From positions 1 through 61,269 of the IMG/VR virus record IMGVR_UViG_3300032273_000002: a stretch of 61,269 nt of DNA, one strand, 5' to 3'. This stretch comes from a virus. Positions 41,937 to 52,172 of this stretch are shown here, one piece after another. A model generated the notes under the pieces. The model was not told the DNA's origin, did not search any database, and saw only the letters and a list, made by a program, of their open reading frames with translations. The translations under genes and the position numbers were made by a program. Each line of letters starts with the position of its first letter. Positions within the stretch are counted from its first letter, which is position 1.

Positions 41937-44900
41937 TATTCTTTCTCCTGAAAGGCAAAGGCCTCTGCGGCTGCCAGCCGCGGACCCGCGCCGCTGGCAC
42001 TCGCTATCCCTGGTCGTGTCCCTGTTGCCGAGGCAATCCTGGGCCGTGAACCTGCGGCAGCGATCATCTTTGTGATATTGCCGATATAGTTCTCGGCCAG
42101 CGCAGAGGCCGTAAAGGTGATGCGGCCGGCCTTGGCCAGGTCTTCTTGGATTGACAGTTCGTCGTCAAGGGCGTTAACCGAAAAGGTAATCCTGCCGGCT
42201 TTAGACAGGTTTTCCGTTATCGTTATATTGTACGGCTCATATTCTGTGGCGCCCCAGGCCCCCAGGTTGTCGACCAGCGTATAATAGGTAGCCTTGAGCC
42301 ATGCATCGGGGCGCTCGTAATCAGAGAACCGGGCCTCGCTTGCCTCTCCTGCAAAGTAATAGGGCGATGAGTCGTTTGTGAAGCCGACCGAGGCCCTGTC
42401 AACGCCGGTCGGAAATGTTACCGATGTCGTATCGGTTTGTTTGTTGCTTCCGTTTGTAAGGATAGAGCGCTCCGTAGCGCTGACGCCGACACCGGCAAGG
42501 TGGCAAAAAACGTCATCGGTCAAAAGCGTCGTGCCGTCTTTCGTGTAGCTTGTTGTGGCGTAGTGATTTAACCGTGCATAGCCATCTTCAATATGCACCA
42601 GCACCTGCTGATCGGCTGCCGAGTTGTCGGCCAGGCCCATAGCTGGCCCGGTAGCCGTAGAGGCAACGACATTGGCAGGGCCAGCGACCTCGAGAGTATA
42701 GGGGTACGCCGTGATCAGCGCCACCGAAGTGGTCACCCCATCGTCGCTGCCATCAAAGTCGAGGCCTTTGCCAGGCTCAGAGTCGATCAGGTCGGTATCG
42801 GTCATCGAGCCGGTCGATGTTAGGTTGTTTTCGCCGGCCGTCGAGTCGAGCATTTGCGGAGAAGTGCCAGAGGGGTCCTGGCTTAAATGGTAGACACCAA
42901 CGAAGTTGTCATCCCATACCCGCTGAGCGATATGCTCGCCGGTGTCACCGACCCAGCCCTGATCCGGCTGGTCGTTGTCGTAATATAAAAAGAGCAAGGC
43001 GCCGTAATCCGAGTCAATCCGCGGCACCTTGACATGCAGTACCGCCTTTTCCGTTGAGCTGTCCCACGTGTCGATTTCGGCCGGCAGCAGCCGCCCCTGG
43101 GCATCGCCCACAGCCACTCTTTTATAATTGGCGCCCACCTCATCGAATATGTCAGTGATGTCAGTCGAGCCGGTTCCGGCCGCCGAGTCGAGCACTATGG
43201 CGATCGGAAAGTCTGTTAGATCGGCATCGATGTTCGTTGCTGGAATAACAAACGGTTTGCGATTGTTCCAGCCGGTCGGCCACTGGTTGGTAAGCTCGCC
43301 GGTAGAAAAGTGAAGCAGCTCGTCCATCAGCGTGGAATATGTGGCCCCGATCCAAGCCGCGCTCAGAGCGACGTTATAGGTCAACCGGAGCTCTCCAATC
43401 CGGCCCTGGAAATAATTACTGGCGGCACTGGCATGCTTTCCAATCGTGGGCAAAGCGCCATCATCGGTTCGAATGTTGCCCACAGAAGCGTTGGTGTCCT
43501 CGTCGATCCAGGAGCCATCCTCGTAGGCGTCCATGTGGGTCAGCGTGTCTCTGGCCATCGCGTTGTGGTGCCACAGGCCGTCATCGATATCCGCTCCGGC
43601 TGTTTGGATAGCAAGCGAATCACCGCCAGTGTCTCGCATGTAATGGCTGATTTTGTTGGTAGGCTGGACAATAAGTTCAACATAGTTGTCGGTGTCGGAG
43701 CCATAGTCGTTATAGATCCGGCCGGCAGCGGAGGTGTAGTCTTTCGAGGTTAAGTAAAAAACCTCGTAAGTATAATCGTATTGATCTGGATCAAGCAGGT
43801 TGCTGTTTGGAATGGTGATGTAGTCATCCGACCCATCGAAATCCAGGGCCATGCCCTTGGGCGACTCGACCAAATCGTTGGAATCCATCGAGCCGTAGAA
43901 GGTGCCGTCGTGACCGTTGGAGGTCGAGTCCAGCAGAGAGCCGGAGGGATCCTGGCACATATGGTAGACCGCTTCGAAGCCGGCGGTGTCCCATACATAC
44001 TCGGCGGCAGTGGCGCCGGTCACGCCGATATAGGTGCTGTTATCGGACTGGCTGGAATCAAAGTAAAGATAGAAAACCGTGTCGGCCGAAGATGAGATCG
44101 AGGGCAAGAGCACATGCACCTCGCCCCTTTCGCTGGTCGTGTTCCAATAGGCGATCTCTGCGTATGTCTGCGTGAGCCCATCATCGGTGGTCACCGCCAT
44201 CTTGAGGTTGTTTGCGCCCAGCTCATCAAAGATCGCCGTCACATCATGGCTATTTGTGCCACTGGCATCCGAGATCAGCACGGCCACAGGAAAGTTTGTC
44301 AGGCTCGAGGAGATCTTGGACGAGTCGATGGTCAGCTTTATCCGCTTGGCCCAGCTGCCCAGCCAACTGTCTTGGGTTTCGAAGGTGGTATCGTAGCTAA
44401 GAAGCGTGTCGAACAGAGAGTAATAAGTCGCCTTCATCCAGGCGTCTTCACGATACAGGAAGGTAACACGAATCTCGTCCAGCTCACCGCTCCAGTTTGA
44501 CCAAGAGCTGGTAATCGCATTGCTACCAAAATACTTTGATCCAGTGCTGGAGAGGTCGTCCACGTTGGTCGCTGCGGTTGTGGAGGTCACATCGTCTGCC
44601 GCATTGACCCACACATCCAAATCATTGCTATTGAGCCTGTCAAACCGACCACCGACATAATACCATGTTGTGCCATCCCTGGTGAGTGTCGTATCGCCGG
44701 TCGGCTCTGCGGAGTCGGTGCCGTCGCCCACCCAGAAGTGGGCGGTGTTGTCTGAGTGGAACCCCAGGATGAAACCGCCCTGGCCGGTAGTCCTGGTATC
44801 GACAATCGTATCCATAACACTGGCGGTATCAGAGTTGACGACGGCCTCCACGGTCAGGTCATATGCGGTCGTACAGTCTAAGGTGTCGTTATCCGGCACC

Positions 44901-47587
44901 GTAAACTCATCGTCGGTGCCATCCAAATCCCAGGCCTTGCCGGCCTTGCCGTCGACATAATCGCCGGTTAACATGGTGCCGGCTGCCGTGCCATGGTTCT
45001 CGTTCTTTGTGGAGTCCATGGCCTGTGGCGCTGTGCCGGATGGATCATCTGACATATGCCATACGGCCTGGTACTCGTTCCAGATCAGGAATGTGACCGA
45101 ATCACCGATCCCACCAACGTACTCGTTGTTGTCCGGTACATCGGCCGAGAAGTATAGATACAGATAGGTCGTATCGCTGCTGCTGATATTCGGCACCCTT
45201 GCATGCAGCACGGCTCTCTCGTTGGTATCATCCCAAAGGTCGACCTCGATGGGCAGTTGCGTGCGCCCATCTGCCAGGGTGATGGCCAGCTTTTTGTGAT
45301 TGGCGCCGATCTCATCGAAAACTGGCGTCATGTCATCAGTGCCGGTGCCGCAACTTGAGGAGAGATGCACGGTCAGCGGGAAATAATCCAGCGCCCCATC
45401 GATGTTGGTGGAAGGAATCGTGATTTTGCTGCGCTTGGTGAAGCCGCGCAGCCAGCCTGTGCCGGCGAAGGTTTCAACCGTAGACCAGGCGCCGAGGGCA
45501 TCGGTTGTTGTATAATAGGTTGTTTCCTGCCAAGCGGTTGTCCTGATATTTTCGTCTGTGGATATGCGGATTTCGCCGATGATACCCGTGAACCAGTTTG
45601 TGCTGTTATTGTTTGAACCTATCCAGTGCCCACCGCCATCGACAGTTGTGATCGTACCGTCTATTACGATGCGAGCCCAAACATCGTTTGCAACCGTGAT
45701 CGTCCCAGCCTCGGCTACTCCATCGACCCACTGGGCGTTGGTGGTGCCTTGCGCCAAGATGCACTGCCCAGTGGTTCCGGCATAAGTATCGGTCTCGATA
45801 ATAATGCCATCTTTGTCGCCGCCATAGCCACCCGAAAAGGCAACCGCCGATTGGCTGTCATACAAAGCCGTCCGTTTAAAAGCTATCTCAACACAGTACC
45901 TCATAGAGGCAGTACCGTTAAAAGCAGTTGAGATGTAATCGCTACTGCCATTAAACTCGATGCCTTTCCCAAAATCGGCATCCACCAGGTCGCCGGCCCC
46001 AAGAGATCCATTGGCAGTCCCGTGATAGCTGCCGGCGCTGTCCTTCATGGCCGATGCGCCGCCGGATGGATCCTGCGAAAGGTGCCACACAGCAAGATAC
46101 TCGCTCCACACATTTTGCACTACCGCATCGCCGGGATCCCCCACATACCCGTCATTGTCGGCCTTGGCCGCATCGAAATAAAGATAGAGGATCGTGTCGG
46201 TGTCGCCATCGACATGCGGCACCTTGGTGTGGAGCACCGCGCTCTCGGCGCTCTCATCCCAGGTGTCCACCTCGACAAAGAGCTGCCGGATGCCGGTGTG
46301 GTCGGTCACAGCGATCTTGTGGCTGTTTGCGCCCAGGGCATCGAAGATGGCGGTCAGATCAGAGGTGCCGGTGCCGGCGGTGGCGCTTAAAACAAGGGCA
46401 ACGGGGAAATCAGTCAGGTCGGCATCGACCAGGGAGCTGTCGATGGTAAAGGCGATCCGGCTCTGCCAGTCGGAGAGCCAGCTGCCTGCCGGCGCTTCGC
46501 TGATGGCCTCGATGGCGGACCAGGCGCCCAGGGAATCGTCCAGGGTGTAATAGGTGGCCTTGATCCAGGCGGCTGATCGGGCCACGCCCATCGAGATCCG
46601 CACTTCGGAGATGAGATCCTCGTAAAGGTTCTGAACAACCGCACTCTTTTGCTGGCCAATGGCCGGCACATAGCCCCCGGTAACATCTATCGTCCCGAGG
46701 CTTGCGTTTGAATCTGTCCGGATCAGTCCTCCGTCAAGATAAAGCGCTGCTGCTGTCCCGCTTCGCGTCATGCAGGCATGATGCCAGCCATCGTCGTTAA
46801 CCGTCGCACCATACCCGTTCATATCAATCGCGTTCGCATCCCCATCCCGAACGTACCCACGCAGCTTATTATCTGTATAAACATTGACCATATAAAGGTT
46901 ATCGGTATCGGAGCCGTAGTGCCCGAGCAAACACCCCTCGGCAGCGCTATAGTTCTTATTTGTCTTGAAAAAGAAATCGAGAGTAAACGTCCCGGTCCCG
47001 GGAGAAAAAGCCGCATTGTCAGGCAAAAGGATACCGTCATTTGACCCATCAAAGTCAATGGCCTTGCCAGGCGTACCGCTCACCAGATCACCGGAGGTCA
47101 TAGTGCCGGTGCTGGTGCCGTGGAGCACGTTTTCGGTCGAGTCCTTGATCTGCGGTGCCGTACCACTTGGGTCCTGCCCCATATGATAGACGCCAACGTA
47201 GTTGTCGTCCCAAACCATCTTGCCGGCATCGGATCCAGTGGCCCCGATATAACCGTTGCCCACTCCATCGGGGTCGAAATAGACATAGAGGCAGGTGGCC
47301 TGGCTTGATAAGATGTTCGGCACCCTGACATGCAAGACGCCGTTTTCGTTGTCCACATCCCACAGATCAACCTCGGTCCACAGCGGTGTCCGCTCGTCTG
47401 CCCCGCAAACGGCGATCTTGCTCCAATCGGCGCCAACGGCGTCAAAGATTTTCGTGACATCGTCGCTGCCGGTGCCAGCCGTGCTGTTGAAAAACAGCGC
47501 TACGGGAAAGTCGGCCAGGGCCGCATCTACGTTGGTGCTTGAGATCTCGAACTTAAAGCGGTAGCGATAGCTTTTAAACCAGGGCAT
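41936..47587 (-). CDS. Giant fibre: five DUF2341 + LamG-like repeats (1883 aa)
   Basis: Five copies of a about 360-residue unit begin near residues 1, 366, 710, 1073 and 1435. Each starts with a DUF2341-type domain (W-x-x-R-x-x-F/I-T-I-x-S-S-x-V/I-D-A-x-L-x-D-F-P-V) and continues with a LamG/concanavalin-like domain (VYHMxQDPSG, then FDGSDD). The C-terminus has two AGRITF copies and three short RPRIASA-type repeats. These folds usually bind carbohydrate, so a receptor-binding or host-surface-adhesion protein is likely. The repeats have diverged at the DNA level. Confidence 0.8.
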   Translation of the reverse strand: MPWFKSYRYRFKFEISSTNVDAALADFPVALFFNSTAGTGSDDVTKIFDAVGADWSKIAVCGADERTPLWTEVDLWDVDNENGVLHVRVPNILSSQATCLYVYFDPDGVGNGYIGATGSDAGKMVWDDNYVGVYHMGQDPSGTAPQIKDSTENVLHGTSTGTMTSGDLVSGTPGKAIDFDGSNDGILLPDNAAFSPGTGTFTLDFFFKTNKNYSAAEGCLLGHYGSDTDNLYMVNVYTDNKLRGYVRDGDANAIDMNGYGATVNDDGWHHACMTRSGTAAALYLDGGLIRTDSNASLGTIDVTGGYVPAIGQQKSAVVQNLYEDLISEVRISMGVARSAAWIKATYYTLDDSLGAWSAIEAISEAPAGSWLSDWQSRIAFTIDSSLVDADLTDFPVALVLSATAGTGTSDLTAIFDALGANSHKIAVTDHTGIRQLFVEVDTWDESAESAVLHTKVPHVDGDTDTILYLYFDAAKADNDGYVGDPGDAVVQNVWSEYLAVWHLSQDPSGGASAMKDSAGSYHGTANGSLGAGDLVDADFGKGIEFNGSSDYISTAFNGTASMRYCVEIAFKRTALYDSQSAVAFSGGYGGDKDGIIIETDTYAGTTGQCILAQGTTNAQWVDGVAEAGTITVANDVWARIVIDGTITTVDGGGHWIGSNNNSTNWFTGIIGEIRISTDENIRTTAWQETTYYTTTDALGAWSTVETFAGTGWLRGFTKRSKITIPSTNIDGALDYFPLTVHLSSSCGTGTDDMTPVFDEIGANHKKLAITLADGRTQLPIEVDLWDDTNERAVLHARVPNISSSDTTYLYLYFSADVPDNNEYVGGIGDSVTFLIWNEYQAVWHMSDDPSGTAPQAMDSTKNENHGTAAGTMLTGDYVDGKAGKAWDLDGTDDEFTVPDNDTLDCTTAYDLTVEAVVNSDTASVMDTIVDTRTTGQGGFILGFHSDNTAHFWVGDGTDSAEPTGDTTLTRDGTTWYYVGGRFDRLNSNDLDVWVNAADDVTSTTAATNVDDLSSTGSKYFGSNAITSSWSNWSGELDEIRVTFLYREDAWMKATYYSLFDTLLSYDTTFETQDSWLGSWAKRIKLTIDSSKISSSLTNFPVAVLISDASGTNSHDVTAIFDELGANNLKMAVTTDDGLTQTYAEIAYWNTTSERGEVHVLLPSISSSADTVFYLYFDSSQSDNSTYIGVTGATAAEYVWDTAGFEAVYHMCQDPSGSLLDSTSNGHDGTFYGSMDSNDLVESPKGMALDFDGSDDYITIPNSNLLDPDQYDYTYEVFYLTSKDYTSAAGRIYNDYGSDTDNYVELIVQPTNKISHYMRDTGGDSLAIQTAGADIDDGLWHHNAMARDTLTHMDAYEDGSWIDEDTNASVGNIRTDDGALPTIGKHASAASNYFQGRIGELRLTYNVALSAAWIGATYSTLMDELLHFSTGELTNQWPTGWNNRKPFVIPATNIDADLTDFPIAIVLDSAAGTGSTDITDIFDEVGANYKRVAVGDAQGRLLPAEIDTWDSSTEKAVLHVKVPRIDSDYGALLFLYYDNDQPDQGWVGDTGEHIAQRVWDDNFVGVYHLSQDPSGTSPQMLDSTAGENNLTSTGSMTDTDLIDSEPGKGLDFDGSDDGVTTSVALITAYPYTLEVAGPANVVASTATGPAMGLADNSAADQQVLVHIEDGYARLNHYATTSYTKDGTTLLTDDVFCHLAGVGVSATERSILTNGSNKQTDTTSVTFPTGVDRASVGFTNDSSPYYFAGEASEARFSDYERPDAWLKATYYTLVDNLGAWGATEYEPYNITITENLSKAGRITFSVNALDDELSIQEDLAKAGRITFTASALAENYIGNITKMIAAAGSRPRIASATGTRPGIASASGAGPRLAAAEAFAFQEKE

Positions 47588-47594
47588 CTTTTGC

Positions 47595-47942
47595 CTATGG
47601 CGTTTTGTAGGTCAGTGGGTTAATTGGGAAATCAACGACATCACGCAGCGGCTTGCCGGCACCCCACCGCGGGCTCGTGTACGTGCCTTCGAAGGTCACG
47701 TATCGTTTAACAGGACCTCTGCCGAATATTTCCAGGTCGTCGCCTTCAAGCGGCAGCAGCTCGGAGGCCAGCGGTGTGGTGATCGTGACATTGAGCCGGC
47801 TGTTAACCACATTGTTGTCGATGTCATGCAGCGTCCAGGCCATCGTATCGGGTGCTACCGAATTGCCCTGCTCGTCTTCCCAGTCGACGCGGATCTCATA
47901 GGTGCTTAGCTCAATGGCGGGTTCTTGGATTGATATTGGCAT
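47595..47942 (-). CDS. Small beta-rich structural protein (115 aa)
   Basis: ATG after AAAGGA. Reads as one immunoglobulin-like sandwich (IELSTYEIRVDWEDEQGNS, then NVTITTPLAS). It is upstream of the giant fibre gene and overlaps the small gene at 47911. Probably a fibre or baseplate adaptor. No further assignment. Confidence 0.6.
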   Translation of the reverse strand: MPISIQEPAIELSTYEIRVDWEDEQGNSVAPDTMAWTLHDIDNNVVNSRLNVTITTPLASELLPLEGDDLEIFGRGPVKRYVTFEGTYTSPRWGAGKPLRDVVDFPINPLTYKTP

Positions 47943-48084
47943 TGCGCTTATCCTTTTTGAGTATGCCGTGCTCGGCCGGCCGGATTATCGTTTTGGGTGG
48001 CTCGCCAGGCTCGATTTCTTTGGTATCGAAAAACTGCCGCTTCCACGGCTTGGTCACATCGGTGATGATCTGTTTAGAGGCCAT
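47911..48084 (-). CDS. Small basic protein (57 aa)
   Basis: ATG at 48084, 11 bases after AAGGAG and overlapping the upstream nozzle-like gene by 11 bp; stop at 47911 within the next gene. Product starts MASKQIITDVTKPWKRQFFD, has IEPGEPPKTIIRP, and ends basic. Its overlaps fit a real gene in a tightly packed operon. No family recognised. Confidence 0.65.
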   Translation of the reverse strand: MASKQIITDVTKPWKRQFFDTKEIEPGEPPKTIIRPAEHGILKKDKRNANINPRTRH

Positions 48085-50488
48085 AGTTTATCCAACTCCT
48101 TAACCCGAGATCGATCAGCGTAAAGCCAGCTGACTTCTCCCCGTTGCGAAACCTGAGCGTCGGCTGCTGGCTCTCGAGCAGCACCGGCAAGTTGTGCCGG
48201 CACGTTGCATTGGCGCCTTGCTTCGAGATCATGCTCACCGGAATGGCACCGATCTCAACATCGTTGTCGAGCATCGTCACAATCAACGTGCCGTTGGTGC
48301 GGGCCTCAAGACGCAAGACGATATCGGCCACCTGCACAACCTGGCCTTTGTAACCAAGCTGCAGGTCGACATAGGCATCGATGCCCTCGAGCACATCGTT
48401 CAAACCGTAATTGGATTGATACACCTGGCCGTCATCGATGCCGCCCACAACCTGGACGACAGCCGCCTGGCCGGAGTCGCCACTGACCTCGGTCATGCAG
48501 CTGAGCTCCTGGGAGGGAGTGTCAAAGGTCCAGGTGCGATCGGTGAGATCGTAAACGGGAAACACGTTGCACTCGGTGGCCGTGGCGCCACTGACCAGCC
48601 CGATCCGGATGACCCCATAGGCGCTGTCGTATTTAAGCCAGTGTCGCTGCTCGTAGCCGCGGCGGATGCACTCGGTCTCTGAGCTGTCGAAATAATTGCG
48701 GATGTCATCGCTGATGACCTGGACCGAGCGGCCATCGGTGGCACACACCCCGTAGCGAGAGATCCAAAAAGCCACGGTTTTCACGGCCTCGTCGGTGCGG
48801 GTGGCCACCGTGACACCGTCAATGACATCGATCGATTTGTTGTTCATGGCCCCGATCTGGCTGGAGAGAACGAGCTTGCCGAAGGTCTCGGGGCTGTAGC
48901 CTTCGAACAGGGTCACGCAGCCACCCTCGACGCCCTGCTCTTGCTGCCAAACCATCAATTCATTGTGGAATTTGCGAGCCCCTACAACACGGTTGGCTCT
49001 GCCGTCGCCGGCCTTCAGGATCCCGAAGTCAGCACCGTTTAGCACCATCGGAGAGTTGGTGCGAGACACATACAGATAGGCGCCCCACAGATCGAAGCTG
49101 TACACGGCCCTGTCCTTCCAGGCCGCGCAGCATCTGCCGTTGCCGAGCTCGGATATGTTGAAATAGGGCATGTACATCAGCGCCGGCTCGAAGTCGGCCG
49201 CCAGGGCGCTATCGAAAATAATCTCGTACCAGTAGGCCTGGTATTGGGAGGAAAACATCTGCCGCGGCATCACATCTGTTTGCCGGCCGAAGGTCATCCA
49301 CCCGGTGTGCGTCAGCCCTTCTGTGCCGTCGTTCACTGTGCCGACGCTCTGCCAGCTGTGGCCGTCCCAATACTTTAATGAGGTCAGGTCAACGTCTGCG
49401 GTCGTTGAGCACGGTATGCTGCCGACATCCCAGTACAAACCCTCGATCGGATCTGTGCATGCGACATATATTTTTCTGCCGGAGGGAAGGGCATTCAAAT
49501 CGATAGCAGAGGCGCCGAAGGTAGAATAATTGGTATCGGCCTGCTCGACCTGGACCTCGACACCGTACTGAGGGATGCCATCCCATATGTTGCGGATGTC
49601 CTGAAAGCCGGCTTGGTATTTAAGTGCCGTGATCTCGACCTCGGCATCCAGGGCGGCGCTGACCCGCAGTTGATACCAAAACTTGTTCTGGCCGTATTGA
49701 TATTTGTCCTGCTCATCGGTTGGTGCCGTCCAGCTCATAGATCCGGATTGTGCAAGCGTTGCTCCTGCCGATTCGGTTCCATCTGTAAGTCCGGACACCT
49801 GGCTCCAGGCACCGTTCCAATAGTACAGTGACGCTGTAGCAGCGCTTGCGTTTGCAGCGCCAACTGTCCAATCGAGAGCTGTAACAGGCACAGGCGTACC
49901 AATAAACACACAGCCAAAGCCAGCAAAGTTAGGCAAGCTGTCCAGTACAGCAGACGTTGTCGATCGGCCATCAGACACCTCTACGCTATAATCCTGCCCC
50001 TCAGTCGGGACGTTATCTGGAGCGGCGGTGCCCTTGTAAACGATACAGTTCTCGACGAAAGAATCTTCCCCGCTGTAGATTTGGTGCTGATCAACACCAT
50101 TGCTGTAGAGCATCAAATCCAAAATCGTCGCGAAGCTTGCGGGGATCTGGCTGGCGCTGCCGTCGTGCGCCTCCGAGCCAAAGGTGCCGGTTGTCACCGT
50201 TGGCGGCAAACTGGTTGCAACCAGCAGGTCACCGTCGCTCATTTGTGCAAAAAATTTGTTAAAATCAACCCGCGTCTTCTGGAATTCATACAGGTTCTCG
50301 ACACGGTTGCTTCCATCGGCTGTGGTGTGCAACTTCCTTTGTCCAGGGCGTTTCTTTATCCCGGGATGTGTGTTGCGCACGTTTTGGGCCCAGCTGTACC
50401 CGCCAAACGGCAGCAGCCCGGTTTCGATCGCTGTAATGGCGCCGCCGCGAAAAGGCGTGCCCTCCATTGTGGTCAATTTGGTCAGCAT
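48074..50488 (-). CDS. Tail nozzle-like (gp12 type) protein (804 aa)
   Basis: The ATG at 50488 lies 4 bases after the adaptor stop with GGAG ahead; the frame to 50578 lies inside the adaptor gene. N-terminal residues have GGYSWAQNVRNTHPGIKKRPG, matching the R-P-G start of podovirus nozzle/tubular-B type proteins, and the rest is beta-rich with propeller-like repeats. It follows an adaptor gene, which supports a tail-tip protein. Assigned by pattern and place. Confidence 0.6.
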   Translation of the reverse strand: MLTKLTTMEGTPFRGGAITAIETGLLPFGGYSWAQNVRNTHPGIKKRPGQRKLHTTADGSNRVENLYEFQKTRVDFNKFFAQMSDGDLLVATSLPPTVTTGTFGSEAHDGSASQIPASFATILDLMLYSNGVDQHQIYSGEDSFVENCIVYKGTAAPDNVPTEGQDYSVEVSDGRSTTSAVLDSLPNFAGFGCVFIGTPVPVTALDWTVGAANASAATASLYYWNGAWSQVSGLTDGTESAGATLAQSGSMSWTAPTDEQDKYQYGQNKFWYQLRVSAALDAEVEITALKYQAGFQDIRNIWDGIPQYGVEVQVEQADTNYSTFGASAIDLNALPSGRKIYVACTDPIEGLYWDVGSIPCSTTADVDLTSLKYWDGHSWQSVGTVNDGTEGLTHTGWMTFGRQTDVMPRQMFSSQYQAYWYEIIFDSALAADFEPALMYMPYFNISELGNGRCCAAWKDRAVYSFDLWGAYLYVSRTNSPMVLNGADFGILKAGDGRANRVVGARKFHNELMVWQQEQGVEGGCVTLFEGYSPETFGKLVLSSQIGAMNNKSIDVIDGVTVATRTDEAVKTVAFWISRYGVCATDGRSVQVISDDIRNYFDSSETECIRRGYEQRHWLKYDSAYGVIRIGLVSGATATECNVFPVYDLTDRTWTFDTPSQELSCMTEVSGDSGQAAVVQVVGGIDDGQVYQSNYGLNDVLEGIDAYVDLQLGYKGQVVQVADIVLRLEARTNGTLIVTMLDNDVEIGAIPVSMISKQGANATCRHNLPVLLESQQPTLRFRNGEKSAGFTLIDLGLRSWINYGL

Positions 50489-50492
50489 GAGG

Positions 50493-51368
50493 TTACTCCG
50501 CAACGATGCCCCAGCTGCGAGCGGCTGGGGCAAAATCTGAGAATACCGTTTCGATGTCAACGTCTTCCTGGCCGTCACTCCAGGCCTGGAAGGTCGTGAC
50601 TAATTCATCATTGAATAGGTCCATGTCCGCTTTAGTGGCCTTGCTCTTGACCAGCGCGGAGGTCGTCCGGATGTTTAAAAGGGCTTTTTTTGCAATCAGG
50701 TGGTGAAAGACTTCCGGCAGATCCGAGACCAATCCGTAAAAATCGGCTTTAGACGAATTGTTGGTGATGGTGGCCACCCGCGTCGTGCCAACATAGTCGC
50801 TGATTTGATCGAAGATGTTCTCGTTAACATTCTCAACGATCATTCCGTTGTAATAATCATCGATGCGAACAGCGAAGCGCTCATCGAGGGTGATCTCAGC
50901 GGTGCCGGCAGTCGAGTTGCGGCCGGCGTGAATGTTCCTGGGCTTTTTGCGATACCATAGCGTGTAGGTGTCGGTCACGCCGGATTTGTCCAGGACCAGG
51001 TTGCTGCCCTTGTGATAATACAGGCGCTTGGAACCACCGCCGGAGGTTGATCGGGTCAGGTTGTCCTGGCGGACCCGCTCGACTTTGCGCAGCCGGTCAT
51101 CGAGAAAAACAACCAGCCCTCCATAGTCGTTGGGCAGCGCATACTCGCTGTCGACGCCAACGATCTCGGCTTTTTCAATAAAATAGCCTGGAGACCTATT
51201 AAGCGCCAGGCTATAGAGGTAAAGCTGAGCCGAGTTGATTTCATCCATCAACAGTTCATTCGGATGGGTGGTTGCCCCCTGCATCCCTGTTTGGATAGGA
51301 TCCGAATATTCGCTTAAACCATAGCGGACTTTCTTCAAGATTTCATAGGCATTGGAGTAGGTCGGCAT
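50493..51368 (-). CDS. Head-tail adaptor (SU10-type)
   Basis: The 291-aa protein has an N-terminal helical part (NAYEILKKVRYGLSEYS, then ELLMDEINSAQLYLYSLAL), a beta middle with LP(N/D)D and YHKGSN, and a helical C-terminus. This layout matches the adaptor proteins of short-tailed phages such as SU10 that bind the portal. The nozzle-like gene comes next. Pattern-based. Confidence 0.6.
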   Translation of the reverse strand: MPTYSNAYEILKKVRYGLSEYSDPIQTGMQGATTHPNELLMDEINSAQLYLYSLALNRSPGYFIEKAEIVGVDSEYALPNDYGGLVVFLDDRLRKVERVRQDNLTRSTSGGGSKRLYYHKGSNLVLDKSGVTDTYTLWYRKKPRNIHAGRNSTAGTAEITLDERFAVRIDDYYNGMIVENVNENIFDQISDYVGTTRVATITNNSSKADFYGLVSDLPEVFHHLIAKKALLNIRTTSALVKSKATKADMDLFNDELVTTFQAWSDGQEDVDIETVFSDFAPAARSWGIVAE

Positions 51369-51395
51369 TTATCCCCCAATGCACCGGCCGCGAGA

Positions 51396-52151
51396 TCAAA
51401 CTGACGGCTGCTCCTCAGGGAACGGCCGATTGTACAGGCTGATATATTTGTCTTTTATCTCGACCTGGATCTCAGGCGGTGCAGTTTGAATTTTGTCCCA
51501 GTTGCGCCCGATCCAGCCTTCGAAGCGATCTGTGCCAAGATATTTGTAGCCGAGTTCTTTCCGAATCTCTATCAGTTCAACGGCATGCTGCTCCTGGTCG
51601 CCATTGTCACCTGACACCTGAGCCTCAGTGTTGCCCTGCAGAAGAGACATGAGTTTGTCGAGCTGTGCTTGCATGGTAGACATCTGCCCCTGCATTGCAT
51701 TTAAATCACGGTCCTTTTTGGCAAGCAGGTCATCTTTGGCAGCCACCTCCTGTTTCAAGCCGGCCAGCTTCTCTACCTGTTCGTCACCGAAAACATATGG
51801 CTCCAGAAGCTTGATGCCGAGCTCCTCGGCATATTCGCTTATTTTCGCGGTTGGCTCCAGGTAGGGCAGTTTGCTGGTGGCCCGCGCCTCGTTTTGCTGA
51901 TTGTGGCGCATGACCTGCCGGCGTTTGAACTCCAGGTTTTTCTTGCGGCCGTTGGCCGCTTTGCGCTCCTCGACATCGCCCTGATCGCCATACTCCAGAG
52001 CGACCAGGCCGCGGTTGTCCAAATTGGCAAGCAAATGCCGTCCGCGGTTGTCGTCGACCTTAAGCTTTGTGCCGGGTTTGAGCACGGTCAGCTGGCCGAT
52101 ATAGGTGTATTCCATGGTCTCATTTGTCGGATTGAACAAAACAATCGCCAT
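51396..52151 (-). CDS. Head-tail region protein with coiled coil (251 aa)
   Basis: ATG after AAAGGAG. N-terminus is a small beta domain (FNPTNETMEYTYIGQL), the middle basic (residues 60-85), followed by a heptad coiled coil (130-170) and a C-terminal SAP-like helical patch (LIEIRKELGYKYLGTDRFEG). Conserved-looking in head genes of such phages; function unknown. Confidence 0.65.
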   Translation of the reverse strand: MAIVLFNPTNETMEYTYIGQLTVLKPGTKLKVDDNRGRHLLANLDNRGLVALEYGDQGDVEERKAANGRKKNLEFKRRQVMRHNQQNEARATSKLPYLEPTAKISEYAEELGIKLLEPYVFGDEQVEKLAGLKQEVAAKDDLLAKKDRDLNAMQGQMSTMQAQLDKLMSLLQGNTEAQVSGDNGDQEQHAVELIEIRKELGYKYLGTDRFEGWIGRNWDKIQTAPPEIQVEIKDKYISLYNRPFPEEQPSV

Positions 52152-52172
52152 ATCTCACACTCCTTTAGCTTT

